From NCBI RefSeq assembly GCF_964204645.1, contig NC_134026.1, positions 6,510,001 through 6,574,000 of the forward strand: 64,000 bases of DNA, in the 5' to 3' direction. Numbering within the stretch: position 1 is the stretch's first letter; every line of letters begins with the position of its first letter. This document shows positions 40,181 to 52,000 of the stretch, one piece after another. Made by a program: the position numbers and the translations under genes. Source of the DNA: Tubulanus polymorphus (taxonomy: Eukaryota; Nemertea; Palaeonemertea; Tubulaniformes; Tubulanidae). The notes below the pieces were generated by a model. The model was not told where the DNA came from. It worked only from the letters and a program-made list of their open reading frames with translations, and did no database searches.

Positions 40181-43100
40181 GTAAGTAAGAAAAATGACAA
40201 GAGACCCGTCCTTTGGCAAGTTGTGCGGTCATAGATTTTTAGAGTTAAGACAATCTTAGTTTCATAACCTATCTTACAACTTACGACCAGTCTAAACCAT
40301 TTTTGTTCTATAACCAATCTAACATCTTAAGACCAGGCTGAAGTAATGTTGGTTCTATAAACAATCTAAGACTTAAGACTTAAGACCGAGTCCTTTTAGA
40401 TTTAATAAAGGCCACAGCTTTTGGAACTAAAGTCGCGACTGCGCAACTGGTTCTTTTGACATAACGTGATTCCCATGATACACTCTGATTATGAAAATTT
40501 GAATTTTCGCAAACATCAATAGTTATAATGGTAATGATTGATACGGTAAACTGCCTCCGACTCGGGGGTTCGGTAAATTCAAGTACCTATTTTCAAATTG
40601 AACTTTTCTCGCCATCGAGTTAGAATATTATCCCGATTCCTTCATAATGATCGAGTGTAGGACATGTTTCGTATTCTTATTATCGCGCTCCCGCACAATT
40701 ATCTATAAATAATCAAGCTTCCGATGACGTCACCGTATAATCTTTTTTTGTTACAGCCGGAAATGATAAGGATATGATTCTAGACTTTCCAGTCGATGTT
40801 TACAGAAAGAAACGAAAACGGACGATAATTGCTGTCATTTCAGTGTTCGGCGCTTTGATCTGTATCGGGGCTATACAAGTAACAATATTAGCCGGTTAGT
40901 TAACAACGTCATCTAATACTCCGTCAAAACATGTCATTTCCTTCCGTAAATATAACATTTTCTTTTGGTTTTTTTCATGCTATTTTAGCGCTCGGACACA
41001 TAAAGATACGTCCAGATAATTCGACGAAAATCATAATTGAGCCACCGAAAACGGGTATATCAACGTATAGTCACGTGTTGAACATCCTTCGACAAATTTT
41101 TGCCATTTATTTGTTGGTGTATTTTAGAAGTTTTCTGACTTTCCAATTATCATCTTTCTGTTGTTCTTTCAGTTGCGCGATTTAAGCTAAGATTTACTAT
41201 AGAAAATCAGATATTTTCACGAGCATTGACGAATTCGAGTTCACCTGATTATATACACCTCGCATCAAGCATACAAAATGGGGTAAAATACCACTGAAGA
41301 ATTGATACCAAATATTCATTTACTTTCTTGCGTTGCGAATTAGTTCGTCAACTCTTTTATTTCTAGGTGGATAAGATGTATAGCAATAGCACGATTGCGC
41401 ATTCTTACGGCAAGTCAACTATGATTAGCTTCAGGTGAGATTCGAAGACCAGTCACAACCCATCGTTCAGTCTAAGAAACCCTTTGTTCGGTCTCTAGAC
41501 ATATTACAACCCTTTGTTCAGTCTCTTGACCAATCACAGTCCTTCGTTCAGTCTCTTAACCAATTAGAACCCTTCGTTCAGTCTCTTGACCAATCACAAC
41601 CCATTGCTCAGTCAGTCATATCCAAATCATATGTGACATTCGTTGTTTGTTTACAACCTTTCGACCAATCACAAGCCTATATGGTTAGCCAACCACACGG
41701 TCAGCCTAGGCTCTGCCCGTACGTTTTACCTTAGGTGGCCGGCTTTAGGCCAATCACTACTCTTGGGTTCGTCCATCATGATGACCATAGTCGCACGTCA
41801 CCAAATCAAACCCTGGAGCCAGATTCAGACATACGAAGCCTTAGGTTTGTGTACTTCTTCAATTTCAATCGAAAAAGCTCATTATTTTCTATCGATTCAT
41901 TCATTCCAGTTCAGGGAGTGTAATTGTAACGATGAAATTGTACCTTAAAACAACCGTCAATTGGAAGAATGTGACGGAAGTAGTTGATGTACCGACGACG
42001 TTTATGACCGAGGTTTTCACAGAAAATATCCATAGATTTTTGCCAGATTACACCATTTCAACGGACAGCGTGTCGATCACAGTACAAGGTAGAATGTTTT
42101 GAGATAACGTAGATACTGAGGCAGTTCATAACAGACTGGGTAATAATGTGAGAAATTCCATGGGAAGAATTAGAAATTCCAGTCATTCGATGGCTGTATT
42201 GTAATATATCGGATAACTTTGATATCGGTCGAAGTGTTGGCACTCAGTGTCTGAAACTAGTAGAGAAATTTACATTTCTCCCACATCTCTCATGCAGAGA
42301 TAGAGATGACGAAACTCACTGCCGCAAAGTGTGATTGATTGAGTTAATGAAGCAATCAAGTGAAACACGCTGAATTTGTATTTGGTAGATTTTTTTTTCA
42401 AAGTAAATTGAACTAAAAAGATTCGCCTCATTTAAATGTAGTAAAATTTTTATCCCTCGACAGTGGATCCGGCCTTTGGACGAAGTTCCTATTTTCTATA
42501 ATACAGTAAAATTTTATTATGTCTTTAGTTTTACCTATAAGCGCAACGCTTGTACCTTACATGAGATGTAAACACCCACGGTATCTGGGAGACCTGATTG
42601 TCCAGGCCTGCCTGAATACATTCTATCAACTAAAAGTGTCCTCTGGTAGTTGCAGGTAAGAAGTTACTATTTTGCATCCATTTCTTTTCTACCAATTGGT
42701 CTAATGTCGGAATTCTAATGTTTTCTGATATATTTCCAGTCAGCTGTCTAAGTTGATAACGTGTATGCAGAAACCATCGGGATGTACCAGTTCGCACATA
42801 CTACATTTTCTGTCCAGTTACGTTTCTCAAACGTGGATTTCGAAAACGATGAATTTTCGGCCAGTTGTCAGTAAATGTTACAGAGTGAATGAAACCTTAC
42901 AAACTGGTAAATATCGCAAAACTGAATATTTTATACCTTGCTAATTTCAAGATCTTTTATATCGTCTTTCGTGGATAGATTTAACTTAATATCCATAAAG
43001 AGCAAACGGTTTCATATTCTTGTTCCAGAGTTAACAGAGTAGACCCCTTCTCAAAGCAAATGTCAACTGATATAAAAACTACAATAGATTAATTAGACTT

Positions 43101-45091
43101 TGGTGACCTTAGAATAGCAAACTGGTTACATAACATAAGTTAACAAAACATGTGTCTAAAACATTTGAAATGAATAATGAAAAATTTTGAAATTTTGAAA
43201 ACAGAAGTAATAAGTTAGCTTTTATAATCTGTTATCAGTCTGTTGAACGAAGACTTTATTTTACAATCATGTCATGGCGACAAGTAAAAAAGTCAGTTAA
43301 AAACACTGTCCTATGGGAGGTATATCTGTTCGATGTTCTTGTTTTGCAGGAATTTGTCCTGATCAGATGAGTTTAGACTCGTTGGACAAGTCGGCACCGC
43401 ATTGTTTTAGCGACGGCAGAGTGACCGATTGTGGGTATGTTTCGAATGAAATGATATATGAATACCGGGCATACTCTTGTCTTCAATAGATACCGGCACA
43501 AAAAATTAGGAAGTTGTTCACCTATGAAAATTATATGTTTTTGAAGAAAGACGCGAATTAAACCAAATATTGCAATAACGTCTGAAATATATTAGTGGTA
43601 GTGGCTATTTGTTCTCATAAGTTTATATTTTCATAATTTTCATCGATTCTACCAACTGATATTATTCGAGTAGATTTGATTGACTCTGATTTTCGTAATT
43701 GTCGATGTTTTTCAGAGATGAGCTGGCCAGAACGCGGTGTTTACGCCAGGAGTTAAACTGTTCAACTAGTTCTATCGCTGACGCTCTTTTGAATGCCACC
43801 TCGTGCAATGACACCTGCTTGAATTTACTTTCGAATTCCAGTCGCCTGATTGAAGATATGAAATCTATTTGTCCTTATCAATATTCCTGGCTGACGGATG
43901 GCTGGAAAAATAACACACCTGAAATAAATTGCAGGTAATTATTGATAGTTATTTTTGGGATATGAGTTATTGTCAAGACCAGTAGAAGCCCACTCATTTG
44001 TTCTTTTATTCTTGCTTTATATCGTTTTGATCTTTGCTACTCGAGACTAACCCTACTGGATTGTTCATTTAACCTCACGACGGGACCACGCACTTTTTGA
44101 AGTGTCACACCGTAAGCAGCCTATGCAGGACTCGAACCCACTTGTCTTACTTAGAGCTGATCATATCAGTCCTCATCCCACTGAGCTGAGGCCGCCATTT
44201 TCAAACAATTCATCCGAAAAAATGCAAACCCAAAATGCAGTTCCATAGATTCGATCTATGTATGACTTAAATAAGTAAAATATTTGAAAAATACTTTCTT
44301 TTAAATCTGGAATGATACTTAACAGAGATCTGTGAGCTTGATCTTGAAAAGCTAGTCCTGTCCAGTCCTGATTACACGACTTACTTTCCAGAAATCTTTA
44401 CCAGCGTTACCTGATAATTCTGACTCAATCGTGAAGCTTTATCAATGATTTCTACTGCATTTTAATCTTCACAATTCATTATTTCCAGGCATCGTAGATT
44501 ACTACAGTTGTGTGGACATCTGAATGATCGCAATTGTTTCAATCGTTCAAATAATCAATCGGAATTATTGACACAAACTCTGATTGATCTAAATGACGAT
44601 TATTCTGTCTCCGAGTTTGACGACGATCTTTCGTGTCAAACTGGTGCTAACAAATCATCGTCGTTTTCTGAATACTGGTTGAAATGGGACACGTGGAACA
44701 CGTGTCAATCGTATCTATCCGAGTGCAAACGAGCGTTGAATCAAAGTCAAATCTCAGCCGCTTGCATGTAAATTATACATATTTCGATTATATATAACGA
44801 GATTAGTAGTGCTATGTAGGTCTGAATTTTTCTTCGTTTTTCTCAATTTCTAGGTGTTTAGAGAAGAAGTTTATCCCTTGTGTTGTGTGGGCGAACGATG
44901 ATTTCTACTACGGCTGGTCGTCGGATTCTGTTTCTGTTGGTTTTAAATCATTATTTGAACGATTCGTCAACGATGTGGACGTAGTAAGAATAACCGGATT
45001 TTCAGCGAAATGCCTCGCGTCGGGTCCTCACAAGTCGACAACTGAAACCGCGATCACAACGACGAAGAAAAATACGTTTCAAAAAGTTTAA
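37924..45091 (+). CDS. Type II membrane protein with SEA domain and Cys-rich ectodomain, 14 exons
   Basis: Exons 37924-37977, 38733-38816, 39754-40180, 40757-40894, 40989-41054, 41173-41282, 41367-41434, 41910-42088, 42529-42655, 42740-42906, 43350-43434, 43716-43934, 44489-44767 and 44854-45091 sum to 2241 nt, an open frame of 746 aa plus stop, with GT/AG at every border. Residues 1-209 are a polar, disordered cytosolic part. A basic KKRKR stop signal is followed by one membrane segment (about 210-234). A SEA domain follows (about 257-375) with the motif SGSVIV at 317-322. The rest is Cys- and N-glycosite-rich and consists of repeated modules. There is no signal peptide, so type II topology is inferred. 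SEA domains occur in mucins, enterokinase-type proteases and receptors, where the domain self-cleaves and stays associated. No protease or kinase domain follows, so the molecular role is unknown. Confidence 0.88.
38215..38410. repeat. Diverged tandem repeat in SEA gene intron
   Basis: About three copies of a segment with GAGATTCGGATACTTTGAGA and the related GAGATTCTGATACTCTGAGA, spacing irregular. It lies between exons 37977 and 38733. Confidence 0.5.
39205..39300 (-). repeat. Dispersed repeat, AAGTCGAAACGT family
   Basis: On the minus strand it reads TTAGGATAAAGTCGAAACGT followed by CGAATAAAC and then GAGCTCGAG. It matches the right half of the 8.3-kb copy and the copies near 26835 and 54810. 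Confidence 0.55.
40215..40450. mobile_element. MITE-like element, CCAGTTGC family, copy C
   Basis: The right end is the complement of CCAGTTGCGCAGTCGCGACT. The left end (about 40215) is degraded. It is in a SEA gene intron. Confidence 0.45.
40757..40894 (+). CDS. SEA protein exon 4, transmembrane segment
   Basis: It encodes a short acidic stretch, VYRKKRKR, then a hydrophobic run of about 24 residues starting TIIAVISVFGALIC. Positive residues lie on the N-terminal side, so the N-terminus is predicted cytosolic (type II). Confidence 0.85.
41173..42088 (+). CDS. SEA protein exons 6-8, SEA domain
   Basis: Exons 41173-41282, 41367-41434 and 41910-42088. The beta-alpha-beta pattern starts VARFKLRFTIENQIF, continues with SSIQNGVDKMYSN, then SSGSVIVTMKLYLKT, and ends FLPDYTISTDSVSITVQ. 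The G-S-V-I-V motif aligns with the SEA autoproteolysis site G/SVVV. The domain is split by introns of phase 0 and phase 2. Confidence 0.85.
41455..41613. repeat. 30-bp tandem repeat in SEA gene intron
   Basis: About five units with the core TTCGTTCAGTCTCTTGACCA, fairly regular 30-bp period from 41486. The intron lies between exons 41434 and 41910. Open frames here are a result of the period. Confidence 0.85.
42529..45091 (+). CDS. SEA protein exons 9-14, cysteine-rich modules
   Basis: A pattern C-x(8,9)-C-x(6,7)-C recurs: CRSQLSKLITCMQKPSGC, CGDELARTRCLRQELNC and CRHRRLLQLCGHLNDRNC, with a last partial copy CLEKKFIPC. Further cysteines and amphipathic helices follow each. Many NxS/T sites agree with extracellular location. 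The stop TAA is at 45089-45091. The module does not match a domain I can name with confidence. Confidence 0.85.
44125..44200 (-). repeat. tRNA-like sequence (SINE head)
   Basis: Reverse strand: GGCGGCCTCAGCTCAGTGG has an A-box-like AGCTCAGTGG, and GGGTTCGAGTCC (44128-44139) is a good B box about 40 nt later. The length and order fit a tRNA-derived SINE promoter. It is in an intron of the SEA gene. A functional tRNA is unlikely because the acceptor arms do not pair well. Confidence 0.5.
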
Positions 45092-48000
45092 AGTTCAACT
45101 AATTTTCGATCGAGTTCAGAATGATATTCACAGAAAATCGCATCAAAATCTCGCAGGCTCCAGTTCCGCATTCATGATTAATGATTAAGAGTTATCTCTT
45201 CGATTTGAAATAGGTCCAATGACTTAATAGCTCTTAGTTGAATCTAAACTCGGAACGGTACAACTGTGGGTCCTGATTCGACAGTTATATATTGATAAAT
45301 AGTTCGACTGAATAGTTACCACGGTTCGTTTCGAATGTTTTAATCATACTCGAATCTTTACCGATAACTATGTAACTGGGTCCTCCACTGAGAACCTTAG
45401 TGTCAGTGATATCGCTATCTTGATCCCAAGGCTCTGAGTACACGCAGAGCACCGCGAACCAGCCACCCTCAGGACTGGGTGAACTGGATCCTGGAGTCAA
45501 TTGCAGTCACCACTCAGAATCCCCAAGCCCGTTTTGGTTCTATAACCAATCAAACAGTCCAGGAGACAGTCATCAGTAGAGCTGATGGGCCCGAGTAAGG
45601 AGGACTACACAGCTGGGCTCGGGGTTTTATTCTTGTTTTCTTTGTTTCATCTCGTTTAAGATTTCGTTGTAAGATTTTCCGTCCAAACTCGTTACATATT
45701 TGTGAAAAACTATTACTTCATTTTTACGAATATTCGTGTGCATTCATGAATGTATATATAGAGCGACAGGCGAAGGGTTTTTAATTTCAGAATTTGTATA
45801 CAATTTAGATTTAAACGCGTGCTAAAAGTGCTACATTTATTATACGTTTTTATAAACCTTTGAAAAATGTGAAAGTAGGTTGAAATTTGACTTTATTCAT
45901 TGTCACTAAATCATTTTATTAACTTTAAAAAGACTTCGATTCTATTTGACGTGAGGCGGCATTCAGCATTTTTCCATCAGTCGAGCTGGCGGTGGGTACC
46001 GGTACTCACTACGGCTTCATAGAAGCCTTTTTATGACCCGATCTTTCATGTTTGTACCATTCTTGGGTGTGTTGGTAACTTTGACTGTCGGATGAAGTAA
46101 ATTGAAAACGCTTTTGTGCTCCCTCCTAAGAGGAATAGGGGTCATGTTTCCATGGAGAGAATATTCCATCGTATCATTAATCGGCATAACTTAATATAGC
46201 AGAAATGAACATGAAGCATTTTATCAACATATTGCTGACATTGCCCAAATATTTACGATTTCATGGAACGGATATTGAAGGCATTAGATAAGTAAGTTTC
46301 GTGCAAATATAAAGCGTTATCAAAACCAAACACGTAAGCAAGATAAATTATTGACAAAATTTCGCGCGTAAACAGAATATCCAATAGAAACTTCATGTAT
46401 CGAAACATTGATGAAACGATGCGTGAAATTAGTGTTTAGAAACATAAAAGAATATTTTATCATAGACCGCAATGTTTGTTTTTTACATGTTACGTACCTC
46501 AATTATATCCGCACACAACCTATAAACTTCAGTGTTTCTTGTATTAAAGCCTTATAAAAGGCTGCCTTGTTTAAATACCAATTGACACAGTCATGTTCAT
46601 TCACTTGAAAACAAAGTTTTTCGCTTGAGATTTAAAGTTCAAAATAACATCGTGTTTGTATTTTGATTCTAAGCTTAGTGTGCTTTGTGTGAAGGTCCAC
46701 GTAACGAATCCGTCTTTAGGCGCATTTCGAAAAAAGCTGTGTCTGTTCCTGTATTCCCCAGACGGATTGACAGAAACGAACTTCAGGAGGGGATGATGAA
46801 TTATTTCCTCCTCCCTATTATCTTCTATAAACTGACCCGCAGGATGCAGACAGTGTGGGGAAGACAGAATATCCCCTCACCGCATAAACTGAAAAGTCTT
46901 TCAACTTCTTTTTATAAAGAAGATAACTCTTTCTTTCGATATCAATTTTCAAAACTTGCAAAATTGCAATACAAGAAATATACAAGTATATTTAACATTC
47001 ATAAAAATATTTTTTTTAAAAGAATTTTTAGAAGAGAAATGTATTTTATTTTCACGTTATTTGATGAAAGTTTATACTGCTCAGAGTGGTGCCGTTTACA
47101 CTTGATACTGCAACTGTGATATTTCCGCAATGTCCACATCTCCACATTGACCACAGGAACAATGGCCAGTTGCTCGCAAGTTGCCGTGTAAATGCCGTAA
47201 TGACTATACAAATTATGTCCGACCAACTAAAATAGTTTGAGTCAGTTGCGCGGTTCTCGGTATAGGTCATCCTCCCTTTGCAGGGACTCGAACCTGATGG
47301 CATCGCTACACTCAGCCACGGCACGAACCCCTGCCATAAACGACCATGTGCGCAGTTACATGCGCACTATCCGAACGAAAACTGGCGGCACCAATCAGAT
47401 TGCTCGTTGTATAATCGTTGAGGCAAATTTCAAGGAAGAACTATAAACCAACTATAAATGGGAAAACCTGGGCTAAAATAAAACTGGATTTCTGATTGGC
47501 TAAAAATCACATCATCTGAACTGCGCATGTATCTGCGCACACGGTCGATTATGGCAGGGTTTCGTGCCGTGGCAATCTCGATGCCATCAGGTTCGAATCC
47601 CTGCCGGGGGAGGATGGGTATAGGTAATAGACTCCAGAAAATTTGGAAATGAACTTATTTCCTGACGATTCAAAATGGACCACCAAACTGTTAAACGGCG
47701 TCCTGGTGGTCAACGCTAAACACCGTTGGAGCGTTCGGGTGGGGATAACGATATCACACTGTCGAACCCCCGTTCAGTCTCTCAAGTTGCTGGAGTTTCA
47801 GGCACCACAAAACTCATCGGTTCCAGGTTGTGACGATAGGAAATTACAATTACATTTTAAATTCTCCCCGGATAATCGCTCTTACAATAAATAAGAGTAT
47901 GATGTAAGATCAAATCTAATTGAAAATGAACTTATTTTGATCGGGTACGCCCGATATCTGACAGTGATGACGGTATGACTGGTGTGTACCGGTTCCCCAT

Positions 48001-48191
48001 TTACATCAAAACTCATACAGGTTTGTTCGATCGGTATCTGCCCATTCCGGAATTCTCTTCCGATGCTCCTGGACTACCTATTCCGGAATAGCATCATCTG
48101 TGAACCCGATAGAAATGGCCGGTATAGAGTTTCTAATCCGGAATTGATACTATTCTTAAACCGGAATACGTTCAATCGGAACCTGCTTTCC
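45092..48191. other. Intergenic between convergent genes
   Basis: No coding sequence recognised. It contains the inverted element at 47261-47623. The ORF at 46685-47119 has no domain signs and is AT-rich. Confidence 0.5.
47261..47623. mobile_element. Inverted repeat with tRNA-like boxes
   Basis: Arms of about 105 bp (47261-47366 and 47522-47623) are strongly similar inverted copies, with GATGGCATCG and GCCACGGCACGAA in both. Each arm holds a B-box-like GGTTCGARTCC in opposite directions. The left arm, on the minus strand, also has TGGCTGAGTG, A-box-like. It could be two SINE copies head to head or a single foldback. Confidence 0.65.
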
Positions 48192-49000
48192 TTAGTCTCG
48201 TCGCTGAAGTCTTTCATTTTCGCCGTTTGAAAACGACCTGTGGTAAGCGGGGTTGACGCGTACGAACGGACTTTGCGTCGTCGTGATTCTCGTCAAGGTG
48301 CACGATTCGCAGCACACGCAGCGCATCACGATCTGTTTGAAAGCTTTACGAAATTTCGTCGAGATGACGTTGTAAACGATCGGGTTAACGGCGCTGTTGA
48401 TGTAGATCATCAAACGGCAGAAGTAAACGATGGCGATTATTGTGGTTATGCCGAGCTTTTTAAAAGCCTCGATCGAGTTGAATATTAAATATAGAGACAA
48501 GACTCGAAACGGAAGCATGCAAACAAAAAACGCTACGGTTAATAAGATGAGCATTATTACGATCTGGCGTCGGCTTTGTAGCGCTATGAGCGCTTTTTCG
48601 TCGGTCTGGTTCCCGAGCGCACATTTATCGTATAAAAGTCTCTTACCGACGATACTGTAAAGAACTAACATAATGACAAAAGGAACCATAAGAAAACAGA
48701 CCGCGTTTGCCGTTATGTATACTTTCTGCCATGTTTTTGTAATCAGAGTCTGGCAAACGAAAATCGAACTTCCATCCGTTGCGCTTTTCGACGTCAGTTC
48801 CGCCATGAAGAAAAACGGCAACGTCGTTACGATGGCGACCGACCAGACGATTGTTAGTAGTTTCGATAGGCAGCGATTGGTCCAGAGAGCAGGAGCGCGG
48901 AGTGGGTGGCAGATGGCGTAATAACGCTCCATGCTGATCGCTAGAATAGTCAGGACCGACGCGTGAGTTACTGCGTTCTCCAAAAACGGCAAGAACTTAC
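48192..49000 (-). CDS. GPCR exon 2 (TM3 to C-terminus)
   Basis: It starts by completing the TM3 Cys codon, then KFLPFLENAVTHASVLTILA and ERY. ECL2 has a Cys (SIFVCQTLITKTW). TM5, TM6 (FFVCMLPFR) and TM7 (NPIVYN) follow, then a C-tail with Cys residues suited to palmitoylation (RCVCCESC). The stop TAA is at 48194-48192. Confidence 0.9.
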
Positions 49001-52000
49001 CTGCAAAGAGAATCATTTTCAATTAGTTATGTCAAGTGTCAGAGTTCGTAGAATGTAGAGACGACCAGGATTCGAGCCCATTTTTGTATGAGTGGAATTG
49101 TTACACCTGTGATGCTATATGATTTTGTGATTTGTTATAGCGAACATTAAAGAATTTAATCATATAAGAAACCCGTGCTTAGTTGATCGATAAAATTCAC
49201 ATCCAAGGTCAGTCAGAGGTCATCCTGTAGTCCTGTGGAGTTGTGAATTTCGGATAGAGCATGGACGTTAGTTTATAGATAGAGTTTATAGAGCATGGAC
49301 GTTAGCCCATGGATAATAGCAAAGAAAAAGGGGTTCTGCCTATTTTACTTATAATTATATATTCTACCACCGTTCCAATTTGTTATATGAAATAAACTTA
49401 AAACTTAAATTCTGATGGTATTGTCAGAATCAGTTCGGAGACGTGTTTTCGCCTGTCTGAAGCCAATCGATTCACTCAGCGGTTCAGCATGCAATGATTA
49501 GAACGCTGGTAACCGACCCCTCCCCCGGTACTTAATATATACGGCATCAACAACATCGGATAATCCGTGACAAAAATCTGTTAGTCTAGAATTCCCTGTA
49601 GGGATCAAACGCATAAACCTGAACATGACACGTGGTAGGTATACGGTGTGCCTTGGCGCGCTATACGCTTCTCGAATAAGCAAGTTACTCACTTATCCTT
49701 GTCACGCGTCAGAGCCATGAATCAAGAAACCTAGGAAAAGCTTACAAACTTCTAAGATCGAGAAATAACTTAATAATTGATCAAAGAACAATATGTAACT
49801 GAATATATGAACAAAATGTTCAAAAGTTTACAACATCTAATACGAATTCACCACCGTGGTGTAATGAATAATTATGTATGAGAGCGTTAAACTAGTTCAT
49901 GTAATATGTTTTTAACTCAGAGCTGAGGAACTAAGTCCCGGGGCAAGTTGTTCAAAAGTATGGTATACCTGTGGCGTACAGAGAGTGATAATAGATGTAA
50001 CAGTTGAATTGTGCCTTAAATTATGGGTTTGTTTGAAACTCTGGGCAAATATTCATGATAAGCCGCTTTACTATCTAAGTTGTCTTAGTATATTTATTAT
50101 GCTGACGACTTCTTCAAATAACGCTTCAGTAGACTGAATTGGAAAAACAAATAAGCTACATTTTAAGAAAAACAGTTACGCGAAAACTGGGTATTGGGGC
50201 CTGCCGTGAATAACTGAAAAAGTGGCAATCTAAAATATCAGATTTTGTCAAAGTCGTCTTTAGTAAGACTAGTCATGAGACTTTTTCAAATTGATGAATA
50301 CGATATGCATATGCATGTTAATGGAATTTAGATTATATCGTATGATATCAAAGAGATTTACAATTACAATTACATTTACAATCAAAGAAATGAAATAAAC
50401 ACGTTACCGATACTAAAAATATAGATGTCCGTAATTGCTGTAATTACGAGGCTGTCGTGCAAATATAAATCATTATTATAGTCTGTGCCGACCAGATGTA
50501 GCCACTTCCAGTGGTTAAATTGGTAAATTGATATATGAAAATCAATAAGATATATTAATGGCATTTGAGTCCCCTGTGGTTGTCCGTGTCAGTTATAAGT
50601 GCTATCATATGTTCATTATCAATCTTCACGTAGTTTTATTGATGGATATGGATGAGCCCGATGATACACAATATCACATCTACGTAGCCTATAACTGAAT
50701 GAATCTAGAATATCATATCACCAGTGTATGTGCCGTCGTGTTATCTCGTGATTCAAGCATTCAATTAATTGATCATGCATTTGATGTTCGAAATAAAATT
50801 GATTGATTTATATCTAAGAAAACACGAAAGCAGGTGTTCATTGTTATGTTCATGTTCATTGTGTTCGATTAAACTAAGGGTCCGTCGTACAGCGAAGCCT
50901 TCGTCAATTGTTTACTTCTCTGCTTTTCTGGACCCGCCTTGTACATACAGCTAAAGCCTTTTATAATTCCGCGTTGGGAACAATGAACGAATTTGGCAGC
51001 GTTATAAAAAAATGTCATTTTCATCGAATTTGAATTAGATTTAGAAAATTAAAATTTTGTTCTCTGAAAATGTTAGCGTGAAATTAGTGGTGACATGAAA
51101 GGATGACAACGGACTTTGACTGTTTTATCACTCATAGTTATGAGTTAAATATCACTGAATGTAAGTTGTGGCAGTGACTGCCATAGAGGGAGTTTACGTG
51201 ACGTCACTGCACGTCATATTGAACGCCATGCGCAAGCAGCTAACTGCTATTTTACAACCAGGGCGAACTTCGGTTTTCGTTAGTGTCAACGTCGGAGCTA
51301 ATAATCGAACGCACCTCGGTCGTCAAAGTGTCGGCCATCTTGGAAATAGGTCCGAACTACAGCGACTGTGTTCAATCCCTTGGTCGACAATTTCCAGACT
51401 GCAGCTTGGACTTACGGACCTTCGGTTTCCAACTTAGTTTGACTAACTCCGATAACCGAAGTTCGCCCAGCATGACGAAGCGGGCAAACAATACGTGTGA
51501 CATCCGTGCATTTCGACTAGATATACGCGATGAACTGTTCGGTTCATTCCGTAGCAAATCAGAACCTAATAAATTACAGACTACGAACGGATTTTTCACC
51601 TTCCCTGGAATCTAATGCGATTCAGAAGCCAATGAAAAGCTAGCGAAAAAAATTCAATCCATCGTTGACTATTTTGCACCTTTTCCAGCGCAACCACGCG
51701 TCACTGACAGTTAATTGAATGCTCCACATGCAGTCAACTTGTGATTCGAGCTCCGTGCTCGTTAAATCCTAAGAAATGCGATAGTTAGCATTTGCGTGAA
51801 ATCACGATTTACTCTTATGACTTTTATGAACTCAATTCTACCGTTGCATTAGACTCACAGCCATGGACTGGACACCGGGGGCGAATCCAACAAAACTGTG
51901 GAAATCAAACACGCATTACTGTGGAACTGATTCCAGAGTCAGGTCAAACCTACATAACTGACCAATACACTGGGCCCAGACGCACCGATGAAAATAAGTA

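Noticed and set aside
39772-40188. 138-aa ORF as a separate gene
   Set aside because: It is part of exon 3 of the SEA gene, which starts upstream at 37924.
46685-47119. 144-aa plus-strand ORF
   Set aside because: Composition follows the AT-rich surroundings; no motif and no flanking exons.
51283-51615. 110-aa plus-strand ORF in the GPCR intron
   Set aside because: No recognisable domain, and the other strand is open as well; probably chance.
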